IMG/VR virus record: IMGVR_UViG_3300008952_000004
Span: 124,001 to 188,000 of that record
Origin: a virus
Length of the DNA stretch: 64,000 bases
Reading direction: 5' to 3' (one strand)
Position 1 is the first letter of the stretch. Each line of letters begins with the position of its first letter. Under the pieces are notes generated by a model. The model searched no databases and had not been told where the DNA came from. It saw only the letters and a list, made by a program, of their open reading frames with translations. Below are positions 10,101 to 18,292 of this stretch, in pieces. Made by a program: the position numbers and the translations under genes.

Positions 10101-10606
10101 CATTAAACGATCTGGTTGACAAAAGATTTACCGGACTTAAACATTTTTGGTCCGCAGCGGTTGTTGATCGTCCTAAAACCCGGAAGAAGTTACACGAAAA
10201 CATTGAACTGTATGAACCCGAAGGTGACTTTACTGATGAAGAGAAGATTGAATACTTGGTCAACCTAACCGGTGTCTTTCCCTTTGCGTTGGTGATGGAC
10301 GATTACATTGAGGAACAGTTGGCTGACCACTGTGTCCCGCCGCTAGGAGACTGGGATCAGGACCTCGGCGTGGCGTGGTTCATTCCGCGTGAGGTGATTG
10401 AAAAGAAAACCCGGAAGGGTCGTACATATTGGCTAGTAAAGGTTGTCGACTCAACCAGTAAAAATACTACTATTAAATGCTGGGCGGTCGACCCAAAGAA
10501 GGATGTTGTCCACCTTAATCGACCATACATGGCACGATTGGACTATAGCGATGACTGGGGATTTAGTACACGTTCAGTAAGATATAATTTTAAACTTTTA
10601 GGATAG
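7181..10606 (+). CDS. dnaE: DNA polymerase III alpha subunit (DnaE type)
   Basis: An 1141-residue replicative polymerase. It begins with a PHP domain (LHAHSGLSLFDG, His15/His17; LTDHGH near 47-52). The polymerase core carries GRGSAAGS and the catalytic PDIDYD near 466-471. The fingers and C-terminal part include GVFQF, SIYRPGP and SYSILSYQCAYL, typical of DnaE. An OB-like segment follows near the end. It overlaps the preceding gene by 8 bases (ATGAGTGAG). With the helicase it forms the replication core. No clamp loader or clamp is visible in this window. Confidence 0.95.
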   Translation: MSEQIQSSIPFVGLHAHSGLSLFDGLGYPQDHMDFAYKNGCDALALTDHGHMNGLSYQVLHAKKMKAAGKDFKPIFGVEAYFLPSVSKWKAAYEESKEAKKKQKKGGLVIEDENASKSAKSLLNKRNHLILLAMNQTGLNNIFRLISESYDGTNFYRYPRVDYDMLAVHSEGVIATSACLGGVYAGNYWDNKNDGPDAIMDAMRLTTEKMQSIFGDRWYGELQWNNIPEQHELNKYIIQVATEYGLELVSTADSHYPTPDAWRDRELYKRLGWLGKGGMPDWMSSELPEGIEEIGYELYPKNGDEMWAAYKKYSSGLNQQYDDDLVMASITRTHNIAHKRIESFMPDDTVRLPDFVVPEGKTAERALRESCVAGLREYIDANDPKLSEYIERIKYELDVIEDRGFTKYFLTMKTIADKALERQLVGVGRGSAAGSLVSFLIGITQVDPLKYNLLFERFMRKDQTDYPDIDYDVSDPMILKERLIEEWGDGTVVPISNFNTLKLRSLIKDIAKLYEVPFTEVNYVTSRMINEATPEAKKKHGIKAGVYVPTFDEVVEFSPTLQKFFDKYPDIKTHIEALHGQVRSVSRHAGGVVVGENLDKWMPLINSGGIRQTPWSEGQNVRHLEPLGFIKFDILGLASLRMMEGAIKHILRRHKGIAEPTFAQVKEYYDEHLHPDKINFDDQVIYENIFHKGKWAGVFQFTEKGAQTFCQKAKPTSIIDISAITSIYRPGPLSANVHELYVEAKTNPDEVSYGHDLIREVTEETYGFLIFQEQIALLAHKLGKDLTLDEGNMLRKLLTKKGTGSTDAKKIKIYNKFIEGCTDKGLSKSFAEGLWEKFEYFSGYGFNKSHAVSYSILSYQCAYLLHHFPSEWMAAFLDKEPEARKEAAINVAKSQGFTIAPLDINTSGTVWEISDDGNTLIQPLTSVKGLGDAAIEQIINHRPFGAIEELLFNEEIVYSKLNKKALDVLARAQALNDLVDKRFTGLKHFWSAAVVDRPKTRKKLHENIELYEPEGDFTDEEKIEYLVNLTGVFPFALVMDDYIEEQLADHCVPPLGDWDQDLGVAWFIPREVIEKKTRKGRTYWLVKVVDSTSKNTTIKCWAVDPKKDVVHLNRPYMARLDYSDDWGFSTRSVRYNFKLLG

Positions 10607-10657
10607 TATAGTAAAATGAATAAAGAAAAAGAAATGTATATGATTGGGGAAGAGTAA

Positions 10658-11128
10658 ATGAATTTAAAGGTTAAATTGTTACGAGAAGGCGCTAAACCAC
10701 CTCTCAGAACTTATCCGACCGATGCGGGTGCTGATGTTTTTTATTGCAGAAATCCGCAAGAAAGAAACCACTGCATCGGAGAAGAAAATGAATATTGGAT
10801 TGGTCCAAAAGATTCTTGTGTTATTCCAACTGGGATCAAAGTAGAAATACCAGAAGGGTATATGCTTGAGGTAAAAAACAAATCCGGTATTGCTTCGAAG
10901 CGAAGGCTGGTCGTGGGTGCTTGTGTTATAGATTCAGGTTATGATGGAGAAGTATTTATTAACTTACACAACCTTGGTCCGACCACACAAAAGGTCTACC
11001 CAGGAGATAAATTGGCTCAGGTAGTCTTGGTACCAATTAACACATGTGGCTTTGAAATCGTCAATGGCGAGATAAACCAAAATAGCACTCGTGGTTCTGG
11101 AGGTTTTGGTTCAACGGGGGACAGATGA
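10658..11128 (+). CDS. dut: dUTPase (trimeric dUTP pyrophosphatase family)
   Basis: A 156-residue enzyme that hydrolyses dUTP to dUMP, limiting uracil in DNA. All five family motifs are readable: DAGAD, KSGIASK, VIDSGYDGEV, GDKLAQVVL and the C-terminal RGSGGFGSTG. Motif 3 has GYDGEV rather than the common DYRGEV, and an insertion of about 20 residues follows motif 1. It follows dnaE after 51 bases and overlaps the next gene by 4. Confidence 0.9.
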   Translation: MNLKVKLLREGAKPPLRTYPTDAGADVFYCRNPQERNHCIGEENEYWIGPKDSCVIPTGIKVEIPEGYMLEVKNKSGIASKRRLVVGACVIDSGYDGEVFINLHNLGPTTQKVYPGDKLAQVVLVPINTCGFEIVNGEINQNSTRGSGGFGSTGDR

Positions 11129-11388
11129 GTTTTAAGAGAAAAATAAAAAGAAAGCAGGAAAAGGAAGCCAACAAACAACTTAAAAAAGATATTGCACAGA
11201 AGGTGAATATGTTTGATAAATTACCAGATGAGTGCAGTGCCTGTCAAAAGGGATTTGATAAAAAGGATCGTGAAATGGTTATGAGTTGGAACGTGGTGGT
11301 TAGAGAACAAGAGAAAATTGTTAGATTATATTGCCCAGAGTGTTGGGGAAAAGCAAAAAGTATTATTAAGGAGTTACAAGATGCATGA
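11125..11388 (+). CDS. Small zinc-ribbon protein
   Basis: An 87-residue protein with a strongly basic N-terminus (KRKIKRKQEKE) and two cysteine pairs, CSAC near residue 38 and CPEC near 70, forming a likely zinc ribbon. The surrounding text (FDKLPDECSAC...YCPECW) recalls conserved small proteins of T4-like marine phages with no known role. Nucleic-acid binding is an inference from the basic leader and ribbon. Confidence 0.75.
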   Translation: MSFKRKIKRKQEKEANKQLKKDIAQKVNMFDKLPDECSACQKGFDKKDREMVMSWNVVVREQEKIVRLYCPECWGKAKSIIKELQDA

Positions 11389-12400
11389 GGCTTTGACATA
11401 TGATGATGTATTGTTGGTACCTCAATATTCCGATATTGAGAGCCGAAAGGAAGTTGACTTATCAAATTATTTAGAGGCAGACCTCAAACTGAATATGCCT
11501 ATTATTTCTAGTCCCATGGACACCGTTACAGAGGTGGATATGGCACGTGCAATGGGGATGTCAGGCGGTTTAGGGATCGTACATCGCTATAATAATATTG
11601 GAAAGCAGTCTGAAATGGTTTTTCATTCTGCCGACGAAGGCTGGACCGTAGGAGCCGCTATTGGCATGACGGGGGATTATCTAAAGCGAGCAGAGTCGCT
11701 TGTTGAGCACGGTGCACGAATTCTATGTGTTGACGTTGCTCACGGGCACCATGCCATGATGGAACGTTGCCTTAAAACTTTAAAAGACCGGTTTGGTGAA
11801 GACGTTCATATTATGGCGGGAAATGTCGCCACGAGGGTTGGCTACGAGGCATTAGCTTCTTGGGGCGCTGACTCGGTGCGTTGTAATATTGGCGGAGGTT
11901 CTATTTGCTCAACTAGAATCCAGACAGGGCACGGCATTCCTGGTTTGCAAACTATTTTTGAATGTGCTTCTGCCGGATTGGACGTGCCCATCATCGCTGA
12001 CGGAGGAATTAAAAACTCGGGAGATATAGCTAAGGCTCTTGGCGCGGGTGCTGACTTCGTTATGTTAGGCTCCCTTCTTGCGGGCACAGACGAGTCGCCT
12101 GGAATGCTGCTTGTCGATTCTTCTGGAAAGAAGCAAAAAATTTATAGAGGTATGGCTAGTCACGAAGCACAAAAGGACTGGCGAGGTAAAATGACGTCAG
12201 CACCAGAAGGTGTAACCACATCAATCCCATACAAGGGGTCTGTCTTATCCGTGCTGGGAGATCTCGCTATGGGTGTCCGCAGTGGCTTTTCCTATACCGG
12301 GGCGCGTACAGTTTTAGAATTTCAGACTAAGGCTAAATTCATTAGGCAGACTGGAGCATCTCAAGTGGAGAGCGCTGCTCATATTTATAAGAGAACATAA
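11381..12400 (+). CDS. IMP dehydrogenase / GMP reductase family protein
   Basis: A 339-residue TIM-barrel enzyme. It has YDDVLLVPQYS, SSPMDTVTE, and the catalytic loop GGGSICSTRIQTGHG with the active cysteine, then IADGGIKNSGDIAKALGAGADFVMLGS and YRGMAS. No CBS pair is inserted, so it is a minimal version. I cannot separate IMP dehydrogenase (to XMP) from GMP reductase by eye. ATG 11381 follows AAGGAG and overlaps the preceding gene by 8 bases. It would shift the host guanine nucleotide pool. Confidence 0.88.
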   Translation: MHEALTYDDVLLVPQYSDIESRKEVDLSNYLEADLKLNMPIISSPMDTVTEVDMARAMGMSGGLGIVHRYNNIGKQSEMVFHSADEGWTVGAAIGMTGDYLKRAESLVEHGARILCVDVAHGHHAMMERCLKTLKDRFGEDVHIMAGNVATRVGYEALASWGADSVRCNIGGGSICSTRIQTGHGIPGLQTIFECASAGLDVPIIADGGIKNSGDIAKALGAGADFVMLGSLLAGTDESPGMLLVDSSGKKQKIYRGMASHEAQKDWRGKMTSAPEGVTTSIPYKGSVLSVLGDLAMGVRSGFSYTGARTVLEFQTKAKFIRQTGASQVESAAHIYKRT

Positions 12401-12403
12401 AGT

Positions 12404-12733
12404 ATGGCAGAATATGGGCATAACAGAAAGAAGATCGTCTTTTATTCAACCGACAAGATCCACGCCGATATGAAAATACGGCTGAAATATGACGGCTTGA
12501 CTCAAAGTAAATTTTTCCGGAGTCTCGTGGAAGGATATATTAATAAAGATCCTGCGATAAATGATTTTATTGATCGTCTCAAGACAGAAGAGGAAACTCA
12601 AAGCGTTGCTAAGCGGAAAAAAACACGAAAGATGCTAGCAGACGGCGAGAAAACCGCTGCCCTATTTGGCTTAAACGAGCAAGACCTTGAAAACATATTT
12701 GATATTATCGAAAAGGAACACCCAGAACTATGA
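12404..12733 (+). CDS. Possible ribbon-helix-helix protein
   Basis: A 109-residue basic protein. The N-terminal 45 residues (KIVFYSTDKIHADMKIRLKY then LTQSKFFRSLVEGYI) look like a strand followed by two helices, as in ribbon-helix-helix DNA-binding proteins. It lies between IMPDH and a sigma-like gene and overlaps the latter by 4 bases, so a regulatory role is plausible but unproven. Confidence 0.55.
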   Translation: MAEYGHNRKKIVFYSTDKIHADMKIRLKYDGLTQSKFFRSLVEGYINKDPAINDFIDRLKTEEETQSVAKRKKTRKMLADGEKTAALFGLNEQDLENIFDIIEKEHPEL

Positions 12734-13056
12734 GTAACAGAAAAATATTTAAAGATAAAGGGATACCCGAATGCTCGCGCCGCTGCCTTGAGCTTGGCGT
12801 GTCTTGTCCCATTAAAGACTGCAAAGAGTGGATTGACTATGCCGAGGATGCAAATTGTACTTCAATAGCAATTGCTAAGAATGGTGGTATGACCTTGCGC
12901 GAGGTTGCTGACCGATTACATGTAAGTTTTGTTAGAATTAAGCAGATAGAGGACAAAACAATGGACAAAATCCACCGAGCTTTAGCAAGACGCTTCAACA
13001 TTAATCGGAAAGAGTTAGCCAAATTCGTTTTAGAATGTTTTAATGAACGAGAATAG
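12730..13056 (+). CDS. Sigma-factor region 4-like protein
   Basis: A 108-residue protein. Its C-terminal half (MTLREVADRLHVSFVRIKQ) closely follows the helix-turn-helix of sigma70 region 4, which contacts the -35 element. The N-terminal half has four cysteines (CSRRCLELGVSCPIKDC), a possible metal site instead of region 2. Without region 2 it cannot act as a complete sigma; it might be a late-gene coactivator such as T4 gp55/gp33-type factors, or a transcription regulator. Confidence 0.75.
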   Translation: MSNRKIFKDKGIPECSRRCLELGVSCPIKDCKEWIDYAEDANCTSIAIAKNGGMTLREVADRLHVSFVRIKQIEDKTMDKIHRALARRFNINRKELAKFVLECFNERE

Positions 13057-13143
13057 TGAAAAAAAATATTGTTGACGAGCGTTTAAACCCCGCAACAGAC
13101 TATTTATTTGAGAAACACTCTATTATTCTAAGGAGAAAAAGTA

Positions 13144-13725
13144 ATGAGTAAAAACAGACTTGATGAGAGTACGATTCGTCGTTTTATGGGTTTGGCGGGT
13201 ATCCAACCGCTGGGCGAGAATTTTCTTGATAGACTTCAAGAGGAAGAGCCAGAAGAGGTTCCAATGGATGATATGGCAGCAGAAGAGCCTCCAATGGACG
13301 CCGAACCAGCACCAGAGATGGACGCTGAGCCAGCCCCGGAAGCTGGCGAAGCAGCAGCAGAGATCGCACAAGACGTGGCATCAGCAGTAGCCGACGCGAT
13401 GACTCAGGCGCTCAGCAAGCACGGCGTAACAGTTGATGCTGGCGAGGGTGGCGAAGAAATGGCTCCGGTTGAGGAACCCGCGCCGGAGATGGAGCCTCCA
13501 ATGGACGCCGAACCAGCACCAGAGATGGACGCCGAGGAGCCTGCCCTAGAGGAAACCGCCAATACTACAGAGGCTGAAGAAGAAACTCTTGAGGAAAACA
13601 CACCCGAGGATGATGCTCTGACTCAGCTTGAGACAGTCACTAACGACTTGGAAGAAAAAGAAGAAGTGGTTCAAGAAGTTGCACGTCGTGTAGTTAAGCG
13701 TCTTTTAGACACCATTCAAAAATAA
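13144..13725 (+). CDS. Acidic Pro/Glu repeat protein, possible head-core component
   Basis: A 193-residue, very acidic protein. After an N-terminal LDESTIRRFMGLAGI and FLDRLQEEE it has repeats of PMDAEPAPEM type and a C-terminal helix (VARRVVKRLLDTIQ). Acidic composition, the helical leader and the LQE/E site resemble scaffold or internal head proteins of T4-like phages. The start has a good AAGGAG. A 41-base DNA repeat lies inside it. Confidence 0.65.
   Translation: MSKNRLDESTIRRFMGLAGIQPLGENFLDRLQEEEPEEVPMDDMAAEEPPMDAEPAPEMDAEPAPEAGEAAAEIAQDVASAVADAMTQALSKHGVTVDAGEGGEEMAPVEEPAPEMEPPMDAEPAPEMDAEEPALEETANTTEAEEETLEENTPEDDALTQLETVTNDLEEKEEVVQEVARRVVKRLLDTIQK
13285..13325 (+). repeat. 41-bp in-frame direct repeat, copy 1
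   Basis: An identical 41-base copy occurs at 13492-13532, 207 bases (69 codons) away, inside the acidic protein gene. It encodes the PPMDAEPAPEMDA unit. Confidence 0.9.
13492..13532 (+). repeat. 41-bp in-frame direct repeat, copy 2
   Basis: Second copy of the repeat at 13285-13325. Recombination between the copies would delete 69 codons without a frameshift. Confidence 0.9.
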
Positions 13726-13806
13726 TTAAGAGAGGTTGGTTTGAGCAGCGCAAGCACTGCCAGAACTAAACATATCTATGCCCACCATAGCATAAAGAGA
13801 ATCTAT

Positions 13807-13851
13807 ATAAGCGCAAGTTATATGCCGCATGGTTGTATAACTTGCGCTTAT
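13807..13851 (+). terminator. Strong hairpin, probable terminator
   Basis: A perfect 16-bp stem (13807-13822 with 13836-13851) around a 13-base loop, followed by TTGTGTTTA. It closes the operon ending with the acidic protein. The rest of 13726-13957 holds no convincing gene. Confidence 0.75.
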
Positions 13852-13957
13852 TTGTGTTTAAAGTGCTGAAACACAGCGAGACTTGAAAAGTGCAAATTAT
13901 AAAATTTTTGTCGCTTAGGATTTTTGAGATTTTGGTTTTTTAAAAAGGAGAACAAAA

Positions 13958-14323
13958 ATGGAAGCATTATGGTTTTTTGGAGGAGCACTCACTTTTCAAT
14001 TGTTAGCAAGGCTCTTCAGAGCAGGGCAGTTGGTACATTTGTCGGTTGAGGTCGGAGCGCGACTTCTCGTTCTGATCCAGCATACTGATTCTTTATTAGA
14101 TGACATTCAGGAGATGAGATATAAAAAAATGTTGGAAAGCGGATGGGATTCTGAAGATTTGAAACTAATTAAAGAGATGGATAAAAAGACTGTCGAAGCT
14201 TGGCGAGAGAGTTTAATCTTCAGTTTCAGGAACTCCCTGCCCGCCCCAATGAGAAATGTTTATAAATTTGATAATTGGGATGATGCAATGAGATTCTTAA
14301 ACAAGCACGTAAAAAGAGGGTAG
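13958..14323 (+). CDS. Membrane-anchored hypothetical protein
   Basis: A 121-residue protein with a hydrophobic N-terminal half (ALWFFGGALTFQLLARLF and VGARLLVLIQ) and a polar helical C-terminal half. No domain recognised. It is preceded by AAAAGGAG and lies after the terminator, so it starts a new unit. Confidence 0.65.
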   Translation: MEALWFFGGALTFQLLARLFRAGQLVHLSVEVGARLLVLIQHTDSLLDDIQEMRYKKMLESGWDSEDLKLIKEMDKKTVEAWRESLIFSFRNSLPAPMRNVYKFDNWDDAMRFLNKHVKRG

Positions 14324-14335
14324 GGGCTTATAACA

Positions 14336-15481
14336 ATGCAAATAACAAGGGAAAACTTAAAGAAAATGATTATGGAGTCGATGAAGGCAACAAAGCACTC
14401 ATCTTTATTGGAAGCTCCAGAAATGCTTGATGAAAAAAGCATTTTAAAGAACAAATATCCATTTAAGGCAATTTATATTTTTGGACCGGCAGGCTCCGGA
14501 AAATCATATATTAGTTCGAACCTTTTAGGAATTCCTAAAGATTTTGTTGTTTCCAACCCTGACGAGCGAATTGAAGAGGTATTCCCCGCATTCGGAATTA
14601 GCATGAAATTTGCAAATTCAGAAACAGGTGGGGATGCAGACTTGGAAGCATTACAACAAAAATCTCGTGTTATTTTGCAAAATGCCAGCAGAGCGCACAC
14701 AGCCAATCTAATTGGTATTGCAAACCCCATCATCTTTGATACCACCGGAGAGGAAGTTCCTAAAATGGTTAAACGCATCGAGGGGTTAACTAAGTTGGGG
14801 TATGACGTGGCTGTATTTATGGTCAACGTACCGACACAAGCATCTGTTGACCGCGATGCGCGACGACAGCGAACTGTGGGTACTAATCGGACCTCAGCCA
14901 TCTCTGTACAATACCAAAAAGAAGTGGTGCAAGGGCAGGGTTACCTTAAAGCACTAGCATCAAATAAAAATGTGACAGTATTGTCTGACGTGTATAATAA
15001 CATATTTGATTTGAATACAGGCGAGCTTTTAACGAAACCTACAAAAATCGCACCAGAGATGCTTCCAGATGAACTAAATCCTGAGAAAAACCCTGAAGCA
15101 TTTGCAAATGAAAAAGCCAAAATGGAACAGGCTATTAGCAGACTGCAACAATGGGTCAGCACTCCTGTCGAGAATCCGGCAGGACAGGTGGTTCTCAAGG
15201 GCATGCGTATGCTGGTTAAAAAATCCGGAGGCAAGCTGGGGCAGAATTTGAACGATTTGGTGGTGGCTACTGCCAACAAGGAATTTCAGGATTCCGAGAT
15301 CGTTGCAGCCGCCGAGCACCTTAGTTTACTCGGCGGAGGAGAAAAGGCAGTGTCTGGTACTATCCGAGGTCAGAAACCTTCCAGCGCTGATACAATTCGT
15401 GGAATGACACAGAACGAAAATTTAGACTATGATGGGCTTTTAACAAAAGTTCGTGATATCATTTATAATAGACATGAATAA
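14336..15481 (+). CDS. P-loop kinase-like protein with packaging-type leader
   Basis: A 381-residue protein. It begins MQITRENLKKMIMES, related to the MKITKSQLKKII leaders at the end of the window, then a Walker A GPAGSGKS near residues 50-57. Later FDTTGEEV and DRDARRQRT resemble the Walker B and lid of zeta-toxin or polynucleotide-kinase P-loop proteins. The C-terminal third has no recognised domain. A kinase carried in the head is an inference from the leader. Confidence 0.7.
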   Translation: MQITRENLKKMIMESMKATKHSSLLEAPEMLDEKSILKNKYPFKAIYIFGPAGSGKSYISSNLLGIPKDFVVSNPDERIEEVFPAFGISMKFANSETGGDADLEALQQKSRVILQNASRAHTANLIGIANPIIFDTTGEEVPKMVKRIEGLTKLGYDVAVFMVNVPTQASVDRDARRQRTVGTNRTSAISVQYQKEVVQGQGYLKALASNKNVTVLSDVYNNIFDLNTGELLTKPTKIAPEMLPDELNPEKNPEAFANEKAKMEQAISRLQQWVSTPVENPAGQVVLKGMRMLVKKSGGKLGQNLNDLVVATANKEFQDSEIVAAAEHLSLLGGGEKAVSGTIRGQKPSSADTIRGMTQNENLDYDGLLTKVRDIIYNRHE

Positions 15482-15755
15482 AAGTGGTGGATATAATAGA
15501 CTTTCTGCTCGAAAAGCGCTTTTAAGAGCCTTTCTCGACAAGGAAAAACTTTTCGAAAAAGAGGATAACATACTCTATGGCGGCAAAAAAGTTTTTGTCA
15601 TTAATTCGATATTGGCTCATTCTTTAGATTTGCGCGCAAAAAAAATAATTTCCTTGACAGAGGTACAATATTATGTTAATCTGATTCAGCAATACATAGA
15701 CGATCAAGTCGATCTGTGTTGGAAAGATAACAAATTGATGATTAAAATTAAATAG
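15474..15755 (+). CDS. Hypothetical protein
   Basis: A 93-residue basic protein with no known domain. ATG 15474 overlaps the end of the kinase-like gene by 8 bases. The middle (GGKKVFVINSILAHSLDL) suggests a small alpha/beta fold. Confidence 0.6.
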   Translation: MNKSGGYNRLSARKALLRAFLDKEKLFEKEDNILYGGKKVFVINSILAHSLDLRAKKIISLTEVQYYVNLIQQYIDDQVDLCWKDNKLMIKIK

Positions 15756-15778
15756 TCTATTTAAGAGAGAGGTGTTTT

Positions 15779-16099
15779 ATGGAAGCTACAGCTTGGAAAG
15801 AACAATATTGTGGACCAAACGAATACTTGTATAGATTGCAAATTAATAATGTGTGTGGAAGATCTGAAAAGAAAATTCAAAAAATTGTAGAAGATTGGAG
15901 CAATTCTGGTCGAGGCTACAACCCAGGAAACCAGACGAGAATGCTTTTGTTTTCAAAAGTATTTGAATCAGAACAAGAATGGTTAAAATGGGCTAAACAA
16001 TTTCCTTACAAGCTGATAGAATTAAACAGCAAGGGAAACCCAAAGAGGACAAAACTGGGCATCGATGCAATTAGCAAAAGTAAGAAGAAGGGCTCATAA
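15779..16099 (+). CDS. Hypothetical protein
   Basis: A 106-residue protein with a basic C-terminal tail (ISKSKKKGS). GAGAGAGG precedes its ATG. No family recognised. It directly precedes the divergent ClpP gene, whose start lies 1 base after its stop. Confidence 0.65.
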   Translation: MEATAWKEQYCGPNEYLYRLQINNVCGRSEKKIQKIVEDWSNSGRGYNPGNQTRMLLFSKVFESEQEWLKWAKQFPYKLIELNSKGNPKRTKLGIDAISKSKKKGS

Positions 16100-16100
16100 T

Positions 16101-16784
16101 TTGAAATTTGCAACAAAAAAAACAAAAGAAAAAAAAGAGAAGAAAGAAGAAGTTGTTGAAGAAAGCGACTCTTCTAACCTGCTTGAGTCTATCTTAATTG
16201 CGGCGCAGGATGAGAAGCCCAAACCTCAGTTGATTAACCTATATGGTGAAATAGATGAAGAGAAAATTGGTGATGTGACTTTTGCACTTCGTGTTATTAG
16301 TGGTCTTAATGTTCACGGTAGAGCAGTGCATGAGTCTTCTGGGAAAGATAGTGAATTTGAATCTACCCCGATTGAATTAATCGTTTCGAGCCACGGCGGC
16401 TCTGCCGCAGATATGTTTTCGCTATATGATACCATAAGGTTTTGCAAAGAACACGACCGGACAGAAATTGCGACTACGGGCTTAGGTAAGGTTATGTCTG
16501 CTGGAGTACTTCTGCTAGCTGCTGGTACTAAGGGCAGGCGCCGCATTGGAGAGAACTGTCGTGTTATGCTGCACGGTGTTGCATCCGGTCACGTTGGTCA
16601 AATCCACAATTTAGAAAATGAATTGGATGAAGCCAAATGGACGCAAGATCGTTATGTGAAAGCTCTTGTCCGAGAAACGAATATGACTGCTCGATATATT
16701 AAAAAGCTTTTTGACCGTCGGCAGAATGTTTATCTTACTGCCGAACAAGCCGTTGAGTTAGGCATTGCCGATGTGGTGTTTTAA
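16101..16784 (+). CDS. Divergent ClpP-like serine protease
   Basis: About 227 residues from a TTG start (an in-frame ATG at 16065 inside the upstream gene is an alternative). A Lys/Glu-rich leader precedes a ClpP/crotonase fold. The nucleophile region is GKVMSAGVLLLAAG and the histidine region RVMLHGVASG, matching GxASxG and RVMIHQP of ClpP. At the site of the catalytic Asp (ERDRFLSA in E. coli) it reads RQNVYLTA, with Asn at that position. It may be impaired, use another residue, or act as a processing protease. A canonical ClpP is encoded at 49866. Confidence 0.78.
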   Translation: MKFATKKTKEKKEKKEEVVEESDSSNLLESILIAAQDEKPKPQLINLYGEIDEEKIGDVTFALRVISGLNVHGRAVHESSGKDSEFESTPIELIVSSHGGSAADMFSLYDTIRFCKEHDRTEIATTGLGKVMSAGVLLLAAGTKGRRRIGENCRVMLHGVASGHVGQIHNLENELDEAKWTQDRYVKALVRETNMTARYIKKLFDRRQNVYLTAEQAVELGIADVVF

Positions 16785-16826
16785 TCGCAGAAATAACTAA
16801 TTACATTTGATCAAGAGGGTTAACTT

Positions 16827-18281
16827 ATGACGAAAAAGATTAGTGTGTTCCGCGAGCACGATGCGAAATATTTTAAAGATTATCTTGCTGGTATCATTCG
16901 AGAAGTGATTCGCGAACAGGAGCCGGACACTGCGTCCATTGAGCAGATTGCGTCCGACGCTACAGCAGCAGTTGGAAAAGCAGTTGAAGACTTGCAGATG
17001 GGCGAGTTCGACGAATCAGCCGTTGATATTAGCGGCAATAATGTTACAATTAGCGTGCCAACCAATAAAGGCAGGGCTGAACTGGCTGAGTATATTAAAG
17101 CAGCCCTTGAGAAACATGCGTCTGGGGCGCCCGTGACCCCTTTAAAAGGCTCCAGCGGCTTTCCGATTGGGTATCGGATTAAAGGCGGAGTGTCCGTACA
17201 AATGAAGCCCCAGAAAGGAGCAGGCGTGCGCAACAAAGGCGACGTCGCGGAGGGCATCTTGGGCGCCGCAGTCGCCGCTAGTTTTCTTAGCGGAGATCAG
17301 CAGGTTTCAGCAGCGGAGGCTGAGGCACTGCTGGAAGAACTGGCAACACAGCCGGATACCAACGACAGCGAACGACAGACCTCAAAGGCTCTAACTAAAA
17401 GAGTGGAGCGCGATGACGGTACCGTTGATGAGATTACTTTAGATATCCGATTGGGGAAAGTAAACTTTGACGATTTGATGGACCCGAGAAAGCGCGGTGA
17501 GTTAGTCTCACTTTTTAAATCTTCGGCAGCATATGCCAACTCTGGCGAGGTATTAGAAGCTTCGCAAGCAATCGCAGTTGATAATAACTCAAGCAAGATC
17601 ACTGTTCTATCGGATGGCGTCGGCGACCAAAAGGGCACGAAGGTCGATGTTCGTATTTTTATGGACGGTAAGGAAATTCCCATAGGTAAAATCTCTTTGA
17701 AAGCTGGTTCAACAAAACAGTTGGGGCAGATTGGAAAAACTTGGGAAGCCATGGCAGGCGACAAGGGTATGTTTAATGTGATGTTTGGTGTCCAACCCGA
17801 TCCGTCGCTGGAAGAAGAGTGGGTCAAGGTTTCTACCGACCCAGCATTAAGAAATACAGAAAACATCAAGACAGTGGCATACAAAATATATGAAGACGCC
17901 GCCAAAAAAATAAAATCATATCTGGCTGGGGACGACCCCGAGCAAGAGTTAGAGTTTTTTGAAACCCTAGCGCGAGGCGTTCGGTATCAGGCTGTTTTAG
18001 AAGAGCAGGGTGTTAGGCTCATTCAGCTATCAAAAGGTACATTTAAAGTTTTAGATTTTGATAAATTGGAAGAAGTGTTAACAAATATTGATTTAGATGT
18101 TAGACTACAGAAAGAAAGTTCTAAGGGGGCAATATCTCCGAAGATTATTATTTTTGATAAAACGTCGGGCGGAAGTCTCGTCTCGATGCGAGTTAAGGTT
18201 GAAGGCGGCGGCAAGACGATACGACATTATATTGAAAAGGAAGACGGCTTGGTTGAGTTAATCAACGTCGCAAAAAAATAA
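16827..18281 (+). CDS. Large hypothetical protein
   Basis: A 484-residue protein. It includes a conserved-looking KGDVAEGILGAAVAASFLSG stretch near 140-157 and KVDVRIF...IGKISLKAGSTKQLGQIGK near 275-305. The D-x(n)-SLK spacing recalls PD-(D/E)XK nuclease cores, but the match is not sufficient for a call. The N-terminus (FKDYLAGIIREVIREQE) is an amphipathic helix ending in a (V/I)xE-type site similar to other packaging-type leaders here. Confidence 0.6.
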   Translation: MTKKISVFREHDAKYFKDYLAGIIREVIREQEPDTASIEQIASDATAAVGKAVEDLQMGEFDESAVDISGNNVTISVPTNKGRAELAEYIKAALEKHASGAPVTPLKGSSGFPIGYRIKGGVSVQMKPQKGAGVRNKGDVAEGILGAAVAASFLSGDQQVSAAEAEALLEELATQPDTNDSERQTSKALTKRVERDDGTVDEITLDIRLGKVNFDDLMDPRKRGELVSLFKSSAAYANSGEVLEASQAIAVDNNSSKITVLSDGVGDQKGTKVDVRIFMDGKEIPIGKISLKAGSTKQLGQIGKTWEAMAGDKGMFNVMFGVQPDPSLEEEWVKVSTDPALRNTENIKTVAYKIYEDAAKKIKSYLAGDDPEQELEFFETLARGVRYQAVLEEQGVRLIQLSKGTFKVLDFDKLEEVLTNIDLDVRLQKESSKGAISPKIIIFDKTSGGSLVSMRVKVEGGGKTIRHYIEKEDGLVELINVAKK

Positions 18282-18292
18282 AAGAGGTTCAA

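Noticed and set aside
10616-10657. 13-codon frame ending next to the dUTPase start
   Set aside because: Too short to support without ribosome data; it may only be the dUTPase leader.
13741-13869. TTG frame of 42 codons with a good RBS after the acidic protein gene
   Set aside because: It reads straight through the perfect 16-bp terminator hairpin and is His/Cys-rich with no sensible composition; more likely chance.
15654-15682. TTGACA-like box inside gene 15474
   Set aside because: The -10 at 17 bases (TAATCT) is poor and it lies in a coding region.
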